Positions 8,212-16,341 of a stretch of DNA of 64,000 nucleotides are shown here, one piece after another. This stretch comes from Bacillota bacterium (GTDB lineage: Bacteria > Bacillota > Clostridia > Christensenellales > SZUA-584): positions 1 through 64,000 of the forward strand of contig JAEYZN010000019.1 of the NCBI GenBank assembly GCA_023428025.1. The letters run 5' to 3'. The notes beneath the pieces are model-generated. The model saw only the letters and a list, made by a program, of their open reading frames with translations. It ran no database searches and was not told where the DNA came from. The translations under genes were made by a program, and so were the position numbers. Every line of letters begins with the position of its first letter. The stretch's first letter is position 1.

Positions 8212-9441
8212 ATGATGATATCGTGCAGTCTGCAAAGATTAGATGATAAGATCAAAACATTCAGCAAGTTTGGCGATACGGGCAAGGGGGGCATCACGCG
8301 GTTCTCGCTGTCGCCCGAGGCGCTGGCCGCACGGGCTGAGTTCAAAACGCGAATGGAAGCCATCGGCGCCACGGTGGTGACGGACGACATGGCGAACATG
8401 TACGCGACGATACCGGGCTCGGAGAATCTGCCCGCCATATTGTCGGGCTCCCATCTGGATTCCGTCCGCCAGGGCGGCAATTACGACGGCGTGCTGGGCG
8501 TGCTGACCGCGATGGAAGCGGCGGAGACGATCGTGCGCGAGAACATACCGCACCGCCATCCCATCACGGTGGTGGTCTGGACAAACGAGGAAGGCGCGCG
8601 GTTTGAACCGGCGATGATGTCCTCCGGCGTGATCTGCGGCAAGTTTGACAAGGCGCAGATGCTGGCTTCCGTCGCGAAGGATAAGCCGGGCTACACGTTC
8701 GGGCAGGCGCTGGAGCAGAGCGGGTTTAAGGGCAGCGAGGAGAACCGCCTTTCGCCCGACAAGGCGCTGGCGCTGGTGGAACTGCACATCGAACAAGGAC
8801 CGGTGCTGGCGGGTGAGGGCATCGATATCGGCGTGGTCGAAGGCGTGTGCGGCATGATCAATTACGAGTTCACGTTCACCGGTCAGGCGGGCCACGCGGG
8901 CACAACGCCGATGAAGTACCGTCAGGACGCGCTCTACGCCGCGGTGAAGACGATACAGTATCTCCATGACGAGCTGGATGAGCTGGACGGTCGTCTGGTG
9001 TACACGACGGGCAAGATATCCGCACATCCCAACATCCACACCATCATCCCCGACGAGGTGAAGTTTACGCTGGACGCGCGCCATCAGAACCCGGAGGTCA
9101 TCAAACAAGTGCTCGGCATCATCAAAAAGATACCGGGCGAGGTGGAGAAGTGCAAGGTCAGCTGCAAGGAGGCCTGGTCGCGCAAATCCGTCGCCTACAC
9201 GTCGGAATTGGTGGACCTGGTGGAGAAGAGCGCCAACGAATACGGCTATACCAACCGGCGTATGTACAGCGGCCCCGGTCATGACGCCCAATATGTGATC
9301 GATGTGATACCGACGACGATGATATTCGTGCCGAGCGTGGGGGGGCACAGCCACTGCGAGCTGGAATACACGCCGACGGAAAGCTGCCTGAAAGGCGCGA
9401 ACGTGCTGCTGAAAACGCTCCTGCATATCGACCAGCAATAA
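8212..9441 (+). CDS. M20-family N-carbamoyl amino acid amidohydrolase (beta-ureidopropionase / hydantoin utilisation type)
   Basis: This protein of about 408 residues hydrolyses N-carbamoyl-beta-alanine (or allantoate/N-carbamoyl amino acids in relatives) to the amine, CO2 and ammonia. Metal ligands are visible: H81 in SGSHLDS, D92 in YDGVLG, E126/E127 in TNEEGARF, H192 in LHIEQGP and a late histidine in GGHSHCELEYTP. The dimerisation region has GHAGTTPM. Two ATGs are in tandem; AGGAGG at 8203-8208 fits better with the second (8215). It follows preA by 12 bases and completes the set that takes uracil to beta-alanine. Allantoate amidohydrolase cannot be excluded from sequence, but the neighbours favour beta-ureidopropionase. 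Confidence 0.9.
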   Translation: MMISCSLQRLDDKIKTFSKFGDTGKGGITRFSLSPEALAARAEFKTRMEAIGATVVTDDMANMYATIPGSENLPAILSGSHLDSVRQGGNYDGVLGVLTAMEAAETIVRENIPHRHPITVVVWTNEEGARFEPAMMSSGVICGKFDKAQMLASVAKDKPGYTFGQALEQSGFKGSEENRLSPDKALALVELHIEQGPVLAGEGIDIGVVEGVCGMINYEFTFTGQAGHAGTTPMKYRQDALYAAVKTIQYLHDELDELDGRLVYTTGKISAHPNIHTIIPDEVKFTLDARHQNPEVIKQVLGIIKKIPGEVEKCKVSCKEAWSRKSVAYTSELVDLVEKSANEYGYTNRRMYSGPGHDAQYVIDVIPTTMIFVPSVGGHSHCELEYTPTESCLKGANVLLKTLLHIDQQ

Positions 9442-9452
9442 CTTCAAAAATA

Positions 9453-9497
9453 AAAAGACCTGCGAAGACAGATGAAACTGAGCCGCGCAGGTCTTTT
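9453..9497. terminator. Bidirectional rho-independent terminator
   Basis: AAAAGACCTGCG (9453-9464) pairs perfectly with CGCAGGTCTTTT (9486-9497). With A-runs on one side and T-runs on the other it can end transcription from both the pyrimidine cluster (+) and the converging MFS gene (-). Confidence 0.9.
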
Positions 9498-9505
9498 GTT
9501 GTCCG

Positions 9506-10705
9506 TTATTGTGGTGTTTCCGGCTCGGCTGCCAATTCAGCATTGGCTGCACCTGCTTTTTTGACTGACCAATGGGTCCGCTCCGTGGAGAATATCAGCA
9601 GGGCAAAGACGGCCAACAGATAGAAAGGCCAGGAACCGAGGCCGATAACAGGCGATATCCATCCGAACAGCGGCGCCATCAGCGTGCTGCCAAGGTAAGC
9701 GCCCGCCAGCTGCAGGCCCATCATGCCCTGTGAATACCCGGCTCCGAACAGACCGGGCGTCTGGTCTAGCAGAGACGGGAATATGGGCGCGCAGCCGATG
9801 CCGATGAGCAGCAGCCCGGCAAGCAGTCCCGCTCCCGGCAGCAGGAGAATGCCCAGCAGGCCAACCAGTATCGCGCCCTGCCCGATACGCACCAGCATCC
9901 GGCTGCTGAGCCTGATGGCCGCAAACCCGCTGGCCAACCGTCCCAGCGTGATGCCGAGGTAATACATGGACACCCAGGACGCCGCCGTGTCCGGCGTGAC
10001 GCCCTTAACCTCGACGAAATAGGTGCTGGCCCACAGGCCGGTGGCATATTCGGCGGCGCAGTAGGTGAAAAAGGCCAGACAGGCGAATACCGCGCCCGGA
10101 CGTCTGATCAGCACCCGGCGCGGGATGACGGTATGGCTTTCGTGGATGGCTGAGGCGCCGGTAACACGCTTCCAGAGCGGAAGCGAGAAGGCCAAGACCA
10201 GCGAAATGCCGAACAGCGCGATGGATATCGTCTGGTAAGCGCCGTGCCAGTTGTTTTTCGCCAGGTACAGCGACATGATGACAGGACCTGCCGTTGCGCC
10301 GACGCCCCAGAAGCAGTGCAGCCAGTTCATATGCGTAGCTTTGTAATGCAGCGCGACAAAGTTGTTGAGCGCCGCGTCGATGGTACCCGCGCCCAGACCA
10401 AGCGGAACAGCCAGTACGAGCACCCCCCAGAACTGCTGCACAAAGCCCATGCCGAGTAGCGCAGCCGCCGTCAGAAAAATGGAAAAAGCAGCCACCTTTC
10501 CGGTGCCGAAGGTTTTGATGATGCGTTCGGACAGCAGGCTGGAAATCACCGTGCCCACCGTACCCACGATGGAAGCGAAGCCCGCCACGCTGATTGGCAC
10601 ACCCAGATCAATATAGGCCGCCGGCCATGCCGAACCTAGCAAAGAGTCCGGCAGGCCCAGCCCGATGAACGCAATGTAGATGATGACAAGAAGCAAAGTT
10701 GCCAT
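9506..10705 (-). CDS. MFS transporter
   Basis: This 399-residue, very hydrophobic protein has about 12 predicted membrane spans, starting with LLLVIIYIAFIGLGLPDSLLGSAWP. The stretches GLGAGTIDAALNNF and NWLHCFWGVGATAGP in the N-terminal half are characteristic of an MFS subgroup related to sugar permeases of Firmicutes. The substrate is unknown. It lies 5 bases downstream of a small membrane protein gene on the same strand, and the two are divergent from an AraC regulator that may control them. The C-terminal tail is hydrophilic (NAELAAEPETPQ). Confidence 0.85.
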   Translation of the reverse strand: MATLLLVIIYIAFIGLGLPDSLLGSAWPAAYIDLGVPISVAGFASIVGTVGTVISSLLSERIIKTFGTGKVAAFSIFLTAAALLGMGFVQQFWGVLVLAVPLGLGAGTIDAALNNFVALHYKATHMNWLHCFWGVGATAGPVIMSLYLAKNNWHGAYQTISIALFGISLVLAFSLPLWKRVTGASAIHESHTVIPRRVLIRRPGAVFACLAFFTYCAAEYATGLWASTYFVEVKGVTPDTAASWVSMYYLGITLGRLASGFAAIRLSSRMLVRIGQGAILVGLLGILLLPGAGLLAGLLLIGIGCAPIFPSLLDQTPGLFGAGYSQGMMGLQLAGAYLGSTLMAPLFGWISPVIGLGSWPFYLLAVFALLIFSTERTHWSVKKAGAANAELAAEPETPQ

Positions 10706-10710
10706 AATGC

Positions 10711-11154
10711 TTAGTTCACTTTCAGCTCACCATTTTCATTCAACTCATAAAACCGCTGCTCGCCCCAGTATTTTTGGGAGACGGACAGCATGTCGTCATG
10801 CCAAGCCGCAATCGTTTCGTCATAAGCCTGTGCATCCACAAACAGCGCGCCGTCGAACGCAAGGCCCGGTAATGTGTGAGCCATACCTTCCGTATCATAT
10901 ACCGTCACGTTCATTGTTTCAATATCTGCGTTCCAAACGGTCTGCGCCGTTATAAAGGCAAACAGACCGGCGATGAGCAAAGCGGTAATCAAAACCGCCA
11001 ATATGGCCTTTGCCCAGGGTGCAACATACAGCGACCTGCGAACGTGTGTTTCGCTTTTCGGCACTTCTGCCTCAACCTCCGGAGTTCTTCCCATGCATAC
11101 ATCACAGGGCTCCGTGCAATAAGAATTTTTTAAGAGCATTCGTTCCACCTCCAT
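10711..11154 (-). CDS. Hypothetical membrane-anchored protein with N-terminal cysteine cluster
   Basis: I do not recognise this 147-residue protein. It has a short cytoplasmic-looking N-terminus with three close cysteines (SYCTEPCDVC, residues 11-20), one strong membrane span at about 49-70 (KAILAVLITALLIAGLFAFI), and a soluble C-terminal domain of about 75 residues, rich in aromatic and acidic residues and probably outside the membrane. An ATG five codons downstream (MLLKNSYC) is an alternative start. It is 5 bases upstream of the MFS gene and probably co-transcribed. The cysteines could bind a metal; nothing in the sequence fixes a function. Confidence 0.65.
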   Translation of the reverse strand: MEVERMLLKNSYCTEPCDVCMGRTPEVEAEVPKSETHVRRSLYVAPWAKAILAVLITALLIAGLFAFITAQTVWNADIETMNVTVYDTEGMAHTLPGLAFDGALFVDAQAYDETIAAWHDDMLSVSQKYWGEQRFYELNENGELKVN

Positions 11155-11274
11155 TCGTTCCTATGCTCCTTCGACATGTAATTTACCAGCATTTGTGCGC
11201 TGCGTATATCAATGACGTTCGATTTGTGCTATATTCGTTTTGTAAGTTGGGTTAAGTTTTGGTTGAGGTTTGTC

Positions 11275-12108
11275 ATGAAAAAGAATGAACATATTGACAG
11301 AAAACTGACGCACATGACCTTCGAACAGCGCGAGAGCGGCTTTCATCACCATATTTACGACGAGGAACTGCGGCAGTATGAATATGTCCGGAACGGCGAT
11401 CTGCGGGCTGTGGATGAAGCGGCGCGCATATTTTCGTCGGGCACCGTGGGAAAAGTCTCGGAGGACCCGCTGAGAAATAAACGCTATCTGTTCGTGGCCG
11501 CCGTCACACTTGCGACGCGTTTTGCCATTGAGGGAGGGCTGCCGCAGGAGACGGCGTACAACCTGAGTGATCTTTTCATCCGTCAGATGGACCTATGCCA
11601 ATCCAAAGATGAGATAAACAGCCTGCATCGCGATATGTTCTTTGAATTTGCGTCGCGCGTGGAGGATATATGCTGCCAGCCGAAATATTCAAAGCCTGTT
11701 CAGACAGCGATTGATAATATCTACCATCACCTGTACGAGCCCATCTCTGTGGACGATATCGCGCAGAGAGTGGGATTGACGCGTTCATATTTCTCGGTGC
11801 TGTTCAAAAGGGAAGTGGGCATGCCCGTTTCGGAATTTATACGGGAAGCCCGTATTGACGAGGCGAAGAGCATGCTGCGCCTGACCAACCATTCGCTGCT
11901 GGAGATCAGCAGCTTTCTCGCGTTCAACTCACAGAGCCACTTTGTCAGCGTGTTTAAAAGCATGACCGGGATGACGCCCGGCGCATACCGGCGGGAGCAC
12001 TACCGCCGCGGATGGAGCGGGGAAGGCGAAACGAAGGAATGTGCTGAAAAAGCGTCCGCTAGCCTGGAGCAGCCTGAACCCGCCTGCGAAACACCGCATA
12101 ATAGCTGA
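11275..12108 (+). CDS. AraC-family transcriptional regulator
   Basis: This protein of about 277 residues has the two C-terminal helix-turn-helix motifs of AraC regulators: SVDDIAQRVGLTRSYFSVLFKREVG and LLEISSFLAFNSQSHFVSVFKSMTG, ending MTPGAYRR. The N-terminal part is helical without an obvious cupin, so it may sense a ligand or partner in a Firmicutes-specific way. The ATG at 11275 (MKKNEH) is preferred; the frame is open back to 11212, but that extension reads as low-quality hydrophobic sequence. The gene is divergent from the small membrane protein/MFS pair. Its last 50 bases overlap tail-to-tail with the MATE gene, so the final 16 or so codons are constrained on both strands. Confidence 0.85.
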   Translation: MKKNEHIDRKLTHMTFEQRESGFHHHIYDEELRQYEYVRNGDLRAVDEAARIFSSGTVGKVSEDPLRNKRYLFVAAVTLATRFAIEGGLPQETAYNLSDLFIRQMDLCQSKDEINSLHRDMFFEFASRVEDICCQPKYSKPVQTAIDNIYHHLYEPISVDDIAQRVGLTRSYFSVLFKREVGMPVSEFIREARIDEAKSMLRLTNHSLLEISSFLAFNSQSHFVSVFKSMTGMTPGAYRREHYRRGWSGEGETKECAEKASASLEQPEPACETPHNS

Positions 12109-13411
12109 TCACGAGCATGGCTCCGGCGACGAGCCAACCTGCGCCGATGGAGAAGTATACGCCCCATACGCCGATAAACAGCGGCAATACGAACACGCAC
12201 AATATCCGCATGGCCAGTTCGATGAACCCCGAAACCATCGGGAGGGAGGAATTACCCATTCCCTGAATCGCGCTGCGATATATGAACAGCAGATAAAGCG
12301 CCGGAAGGCACGCGGAGAAAGCGAGCAGGTTATGGTAGCCTATCTCGGCAACCGCGGCGACTTCCGCCGGGTCACCCGTGATGAGCAGCAGCACCATTTC
12401 CCGTCCGAACAGCGCCGTAAACGCGGCGGTAATTATAGAACTGACAACGGCGATCCGTCGGGCCACCTTCAGGCCTTTTTTGATGCGGTCGTACCGGCCC
12501 GCGCCATAGTTTTGCCCCACGTAGACGGATACTGTGCCGTCAAGAGAGAACCCGACAAGGTTCATGAACCCGAAGTATTTAAGGGCGGCGGCGATACCCG
12601 CGACAAACAAAGTGCCGTAACCGTTGATCACGTACTGGACTAGCATGCTGCCGGTTTCTATGACGAAGTTGCGGAAGGCAAGCGGACCGCCGAGCCGCAT
12701 CAGAGAGAAGGCGGCATCGCGCCCCCCAGTGAAGTCTGCCCGGCTGATGCGCACAATCTCGATTTTACGCAGGCTTAAGAGGCAATAGACCAGCGCGAAG
12801 CAGTTGGCGATGACCGTGGCGACAGCCACGCCCGCGAGGCCCATGCCGCAAAGGCCCACAAAAACGAGATCGAGCACGATGTTGATGGCGGTTGAAATGA
12901 TCACCGCCACGAGCGGCGCCCGGCTGTTGCCCAGTGCGCGCAGAATGGCCGCGCACACGTTGTACGCAAACATGACGGGCGTTGCGGAGAGCACCCAGAG
13001 GAGATAGTTGTTGGCGTCGCCGATGATATCGGACGGCGTGTTGACCAAAATCAGCGCCGGACGCAACAGCAGAAGGCAGGCGGCTGTGAGCAACGCTGAA
13101 AGCACTGCTGTCAGTATCACCGATTGGGCGATGACACGTCTGAGACCGTTATAATCCTTGGCGCCAAAGCGCTGCGCGAACAGCGCGCCGAAGCCCTGCG
13201 AAAACCCGATGATGACGCACAGAACAAACCAGTAATAGAACCCCGCGGCGCCGATGGCCGCAAAAGCGTCCACCCCGATCAACTGCCCGACGACGATGCT
13301 GTCCACAACGTAATAGAGCTGCTGGAAAATGTTGTTCAGCAGCAGCGGCAGTGAAAACAACACAATAAGGCGGAAGGGCTTGCCCGCCGTCATGTCCATC
13401 GTCCGGTTCAT
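12059..13411 (-). CDS. MATE-family multidrug/Na+ antiporter
   Basis: This 450-residue protein has 12 predicted membrane helices and the family opening LIVLFSLPLLLNNIFQQLYYVVDSIVVGQLIG, followed by AAIGAAG and a second-half repeat (GLKVARRIAVVSSIITAAF). It exports cationic compounds or metabolites in exchange for Na+ or H+; the specific substrate is unknown. It overlaps the 3' end of the AraC gene by 50 bases in opposite orientation. On the 5' side, 30 bases separate it from the stop of the GH2 gene on the same strand, so it may be read through from that gene. Confidence 0.9.
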   Translation of the reverse strand: MNRTMDMTAGKPFRLIVLFSLPLLLNNIFQQLYYVVDSIVVGQLIGVDAFAAIGAAGFYYWFVLCVIIGFSQGFGALFAQRFGAKDYNGLRRVIAQSVILTAVLSALLTAACLLLLRPALILVNTPSDIIGDANNYLLWVLSATPVMFAYNVCAAILRALGNSRAPLVAVIISTAINIVLDLVFVGLCGMGLAGVAVATVIANCFALVYCLLSLRKIEIVRISRADFTGGRDAAFSLMRLGGPLAFRNFVIETGSMLVQYVINGYGTLFVAGIAAALKYFGFMNLVGFSLDGTVSVYVGQNYGAGRYDRIKKGLKVARRIAVVSSIITAAFTALFGREMVLLLITGDPAEVAAVAEIGYHNLLAFSACLPALYLLFIYRSAIQGMGNSSLPMVSGFIELAMRILCVFVLPLFIGVWGVYFSIGAGWLVAGAMLVISYYAVFRRRVQAAPG

Positions 13412-13441
13412 CGCAATTCCTTTGTTATGCTTATTTAGTGT

Positions 13442-15874
13442 CTATCTGATGTCGAACACACTGCGTACGAGTAGCGAGTTTGGCGACCCACGCAGTATTT
13501 TTATGCGTCGTCGGCCGACATTCATGTCGAAATAGTTGTCGCTCAGCACCACGTCGTCGTCGCACATCAGCTCCACAGAGCGCGCGTAGCCGCCGGAGGT
13601 CACGGCGATTTCGTCGCCCTCGATCCTGGCTTCCAGCTTTGGATCGGCAAAGCGGAAGTGCTTGGGCGGACAGAACAGCACGCTGCCGCTGCCGGCGACT
13701 TCACCGCCCGATTCCAGCTCATACCAGAAGTAACAGCCGTAAGTGTCCTCATCCGAGAAATCCTGCTCTTCCAGCCAGACGGCTGACCACACGGGCACCT
13801 GGATAGGAGACGAACCTTCGCGCAGCACGGAGGCGTCGGAGGCCCTCAACGACCAGCGGACAACACCGGAAAAAGTTTCGGCTGTTTCATTGCTGACGTT
13901 TAGCCGTACGCTTTTTTTCAGCACGAACGGCTCGGCGTTCACGTTGGTGTTCTGCGACAGCACGCCTTCCTCGTGGCATGAGATGAGCACAGGGGCGAAG
14001 AAGCGTTTCATGTAATAGTGGAGCGCCTTCCACCGCCCGAAGTAATCGATGCTGGACCAGCTCGCCACCGGCCAGCAGTCATTGAGCTGCCACACCACCG
14101 CGCCCATGCACCGCCCGCGATGTCGCCGCCAATGCTCCACGCCGTATTGCATGGCCTGCGCCTGAAGCAACTGCGACGCGTACACGAGCGTATCGAGATC
14201 GCGCGGATACAGGTACATCTGCGAGAGGTAAGACAGTATCTTGCCGTTGGCCGAGGCGTTGCGCTGGTGCTTTTCCATCACGTAGGAGAAAACGTTGCGG
14301 TCTTCCGGCGCGGTAAAGGCCTCGATGGTCTTCATGCAGGGGAAGGACTGGAACCCGAACTCCGACACGTAGCGGAAATAGTGGTTGCGGTAGTCGGTGA
14401 AGGGCAGACCGCCGTGCCACACCTCCCAGTAATGCACGTCGCCGCGGCTGGCGTCGTTGGGGTTGTCGAAGCTGCCGCCGGAGGACGGACTGGCCGGCCA
14501 GTAGAAGGTCTGCGGGTCTTCGGCCTTCAATATCTGCGGAAAGATGTACTCATACATCTTGATGTAGTCGGCCTTCTGCCGGTCGCTGGAGACCCACATG
14601 CCAACGGCCACGAATTGCTCCATCTCGTTGTTGCCGCACCAAAGGCCCAGCGACGCGTGATGCCGCAACCGCCGAACATTGTCCGTGATCTCCGCGCGGA
14701 TATTCTCCTCAAATTCGTCCGTCAGGTTATACACCGCGCACGCAAACATGAAGTCCTGCCAGACCACAAGCCCCAATTCGTCACAGATATCATAGAAGAA
14801 ATCATCCGGATAGTACCCGCCGCCCCACACGCGGATCACGTTGAAGTGTGCGTCCGCGGCGTCCTGGAGCAGGCGGCGCGTCCGGTTCGGATTGACCCGG
14901 CTCAATATGCTGTCTTCCGGGACATAATCCGCGCCCATCGCGAAAAAAGTGGCGCCGTTGACCTCGTGTGCGAAGCTTTCGCCCCACTCATCCTTCTGAA
15001 TTCGAACCGACATCTTTCGCAGGCCGATTCGGCGTTCCCAGATATCAAGCGTCTGCCCGATGTGTGATAACTCGACGCGGACAGTATACAGCGGCTGCCT
15101 GCCGAGGCCGTTGGGCCACCACAGCTGCGGGTTGTCTATCGAGATATCAGTATCAGTTCCGCTGGTTTTCCATGTCTGTCCGTCCGGTGAGGTGACAGCC
15201 GCATTAACATTCACATCCGAGCCTGGCCGCACCATCTCGATGGTGGTCGCGATATGCAGCGAGACATGGCCGTCTGAATGCGTCTGTGAGATATATACAC
15301 CCGCGATGCGCGCTGTGTCAATGCCGATGAGCGATATATCGCGCCATATACCGGCGTCGGGGAGACGTGGACCCCAATCCCAGCCGAACATGCAGTGCGC
15401 CTTGCGGAGCAGCGGAAAGCCGGTCATCGCGTCGCTGGCGCCATCCGCACGGGACGCCCGATAGGCTTCCTGTATGAACCGGGTGGAGGAGGAGAACCGA
15501 ACTTCGATGTGATTCTCACCGGGGACAAGCAGATGGCGCACGTCGAATTCCCAGGTGCGGTGCATGTTGTTCGCGGCCCCGGCTGTTTTGCCGTTTATGG
15601 TGATGTCGGCAAGTGTGTCCAGCCCTTCGCAGCGAAGCAGGACTATGGGACAGGACAATAAATCATCACAAATCTCAAACGATTTCGTAAAAATGACATC
15701 ATCCGACATCAAAGCGAGGGCGCGCATTTCGTTGTCGCGCCAGAAAGGATCTTCCATCTTGCCTGCTGCTAGCAGGCCGGAATAGAAGGAACCGGGCACT
15801 TCTGCTGAATAGTGAGTGGAGATATCGTTGGCTTTGCACATACTCCATGTTCCGTTAAGAGAAAAATGCACCAT
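13442..15874 (-). CDS. Glycoside hydrolase family 2, beta-mannosidase type
   Basis: This protein of about 810 residues has the GH2 layout: N-terminal jelly-roll (NGTWSM..PGSFYSGLL..WRDNE), immunoglobulin-like domain, TIM barrel, then C-terminal beta domains. The acid/base is E417 in WCGNNEMEQ and the nucleophile E505 in VSEFGFQSFP. RVWGGGYYPDDFFYDICDELGLVVWQDFMFACA is a beta-mannosidase hallmark. The start at 15874 is chosen because AAGGAGA lies a few bases upstream; the open frame extends ten codons further without a site. No signal peptide is present, so it acts on imported manno-oligosaccharides in the cytoplasm. It is divergent from the LacI gene that begins the oligosaccharide importer operon. 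Confidence 0.92.
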   Translation of the reverse strand: MVHFSLNGTWSMCKANDISTHYSAEVPGSFYSGLLAAGKMEDPFWRDNEMRALALMSDDVIFTKSFEICDDLLSCPIVLLRCEGLDTLADITINGKTAGAANNMHRTWEFDVRHLLVPGENHIEVRFSSSTRFIQEAYRASRADGASDAMTGFPLLRKAHCMFGWDWGPRLPDAGIWRDISLIGIDTARIAGVYISQTHSDGHVSLHIATTIEMVRPGSDVNVNAAVTSPDGQTWKTSGTDTDISIDNPQLWWPNGLGRQPLYTVRVELSHIGQTLDIWERRIGLRKMSVRIQKDEWGESFAHEVNGATFFAMGADYVPEDSILSRVNPNRTRRLLQDAADAHFNVIRVWGGGYYPDDFFYDICDELGLVVWQDFMFACAVYNLTDEFEENIRAEITDNVRRLRHHASLGLWCGNNEMEQFVAVGMWVSSDRQKADYIKMYEYIFPQILKAEDPQTFYWPASPSSGGSFDNPNDASRGDVHYWEVWHGGLPFTDYRNHYFRYVSEFGFQSFPCMKTIEAFTAPEDRNVFSYVMEKHQRNASANGKILSYLSQMYLYPRDLDTLVYASQLLQAQAMQYGVEHWRRHRGRCMGAVVWQLNDCWPVASWSSIDYFGRWKALHYYMKRFFAPVLISCHEEGVLSQNTNVNAEPFVLKKSVRLNVSNETAETFSGVVRWSLRASDASVLREGSSPIQVPVWSAVWLEEQDFSDEDTYGCYFWYELESGGEVAGSGSVLFCPPKHFRFADPKLEARIEGDEIAVTSGGYARSVELMCDDDVVLSDNYFDMNVGRRRIKILRGSPNSLLVRSVFDIR

Positions 15875-16046
15875 AAACTTGTCTCCTTGATATAATAATG
15901 ACACAATGAATGGAAACTGGATAGTGTATATACTATTATAGATGGTAACGCAATCTGCTCAGATGTCAAGATGATTGTTCCTAAAACGATTAAAAAATTA
16001 TGCTTGGATTCGTTGGAAACAGGCTAAAAATATGCTAAACGAGGGG

Positions 16047-16075
16047 TTGACAGTTAAAGAATATAATAATATAAT
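16047..16075 (+). promoter_or_regulatory. Consensus sigma-A promoter for LacI/oligosaccharide operon
   Basis: TTGACA at 16047-16052 and TATAAT at 16070-16075 are separated by exactly 17 bases. Both hexamers match the consensus perfectly, so the unregulated strength should be high and repression is expected. The leader to the LacI ATG is about 260 bases. Confidence 0.85.
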
Positions 16076-16083
16076 CAAACCGG

Positions 16084-16097
16084 TGAAAACGATTAAG
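16084..16097 (+). promoter_or_regulatory. cre-like site just downstream of the -10 box
   Basis: TGAAAACGATTAAG matches the CcpA cre consensus TGWNANCGNTNWCA at 12 of 14 positions (the final CA is missing). Placed at about +2 to +15 it would block initiation. The overlapping ACCGGT could instead be half of a LacI-family operator. Confidence 0.4.
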
Positions 16098-16209
16098 TAA
16101 AAATAAACTCGTAGTAAAGACAGTGTAAAGTTCAAACATCTCAAGTATCGGCAACAAATAAATGAATATTTGGCAGAGCCCGGATGGCACATCTCTGTTT
16201 TGTATTACT

Positions 16210-16223
16210 TGAAATCAATTTCA
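16210..16223 (+). promoter_or_regulatory. cre-like palindrome in the leader
   Basis: TGAAATCAATTTCA is an inverted repeat with 6-base arms and matches the cre consensus everywhere except the central CG, which is CA. Its position about 130 bases into the transcript would suit roadblock repression by CcpA. Confidence 0.45.
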
Positions 16224-16341
16224 GGTGGCTTATTGAGTGATGCGGGAATGACGATGTTCATTGATAGTACAACCCGGAATTACTTTTGACCGCTCAGCTT
16301 ACCGCGGCATTACCATAATAAAACTTTAAGGAACTCATTCA

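Larger units (their letters stand above)
15875..16341. other. Divergent regulatory region between GH2 gene and LacI/Opp operon
   Basis: This is a 467-base AT-rich gap with no credible gene. It holds a near-perfect sigma-A promoter facing right and two cre-like sites, listed separately. AAAACGATTAA occurs twice (15983-15993 and in 16087-16097). On the minus strand TTGACA with TACCAT 16 bases later (around 15941-15968) may be the promoter of the GH2 gene. Confidence 0.6.

Noticed and set aside
3029..9552. Long antisense open frames (for example 3029-4276, 5246-6544, 6859-7872 and 8239-9552 on the minus strand)
   Set aside because: Their products are rich in Arg/His with no domain signal, they lack ribosome sites and they lie exactly opposite well-supported genes; they are by-products of GC-rich codon use.
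12041..12643. 200-codon plus-strand frame after the AraC gene
   Set aside because: Lies opposite the MATE gene and has the charged, motif-free composition of a shadow frame.
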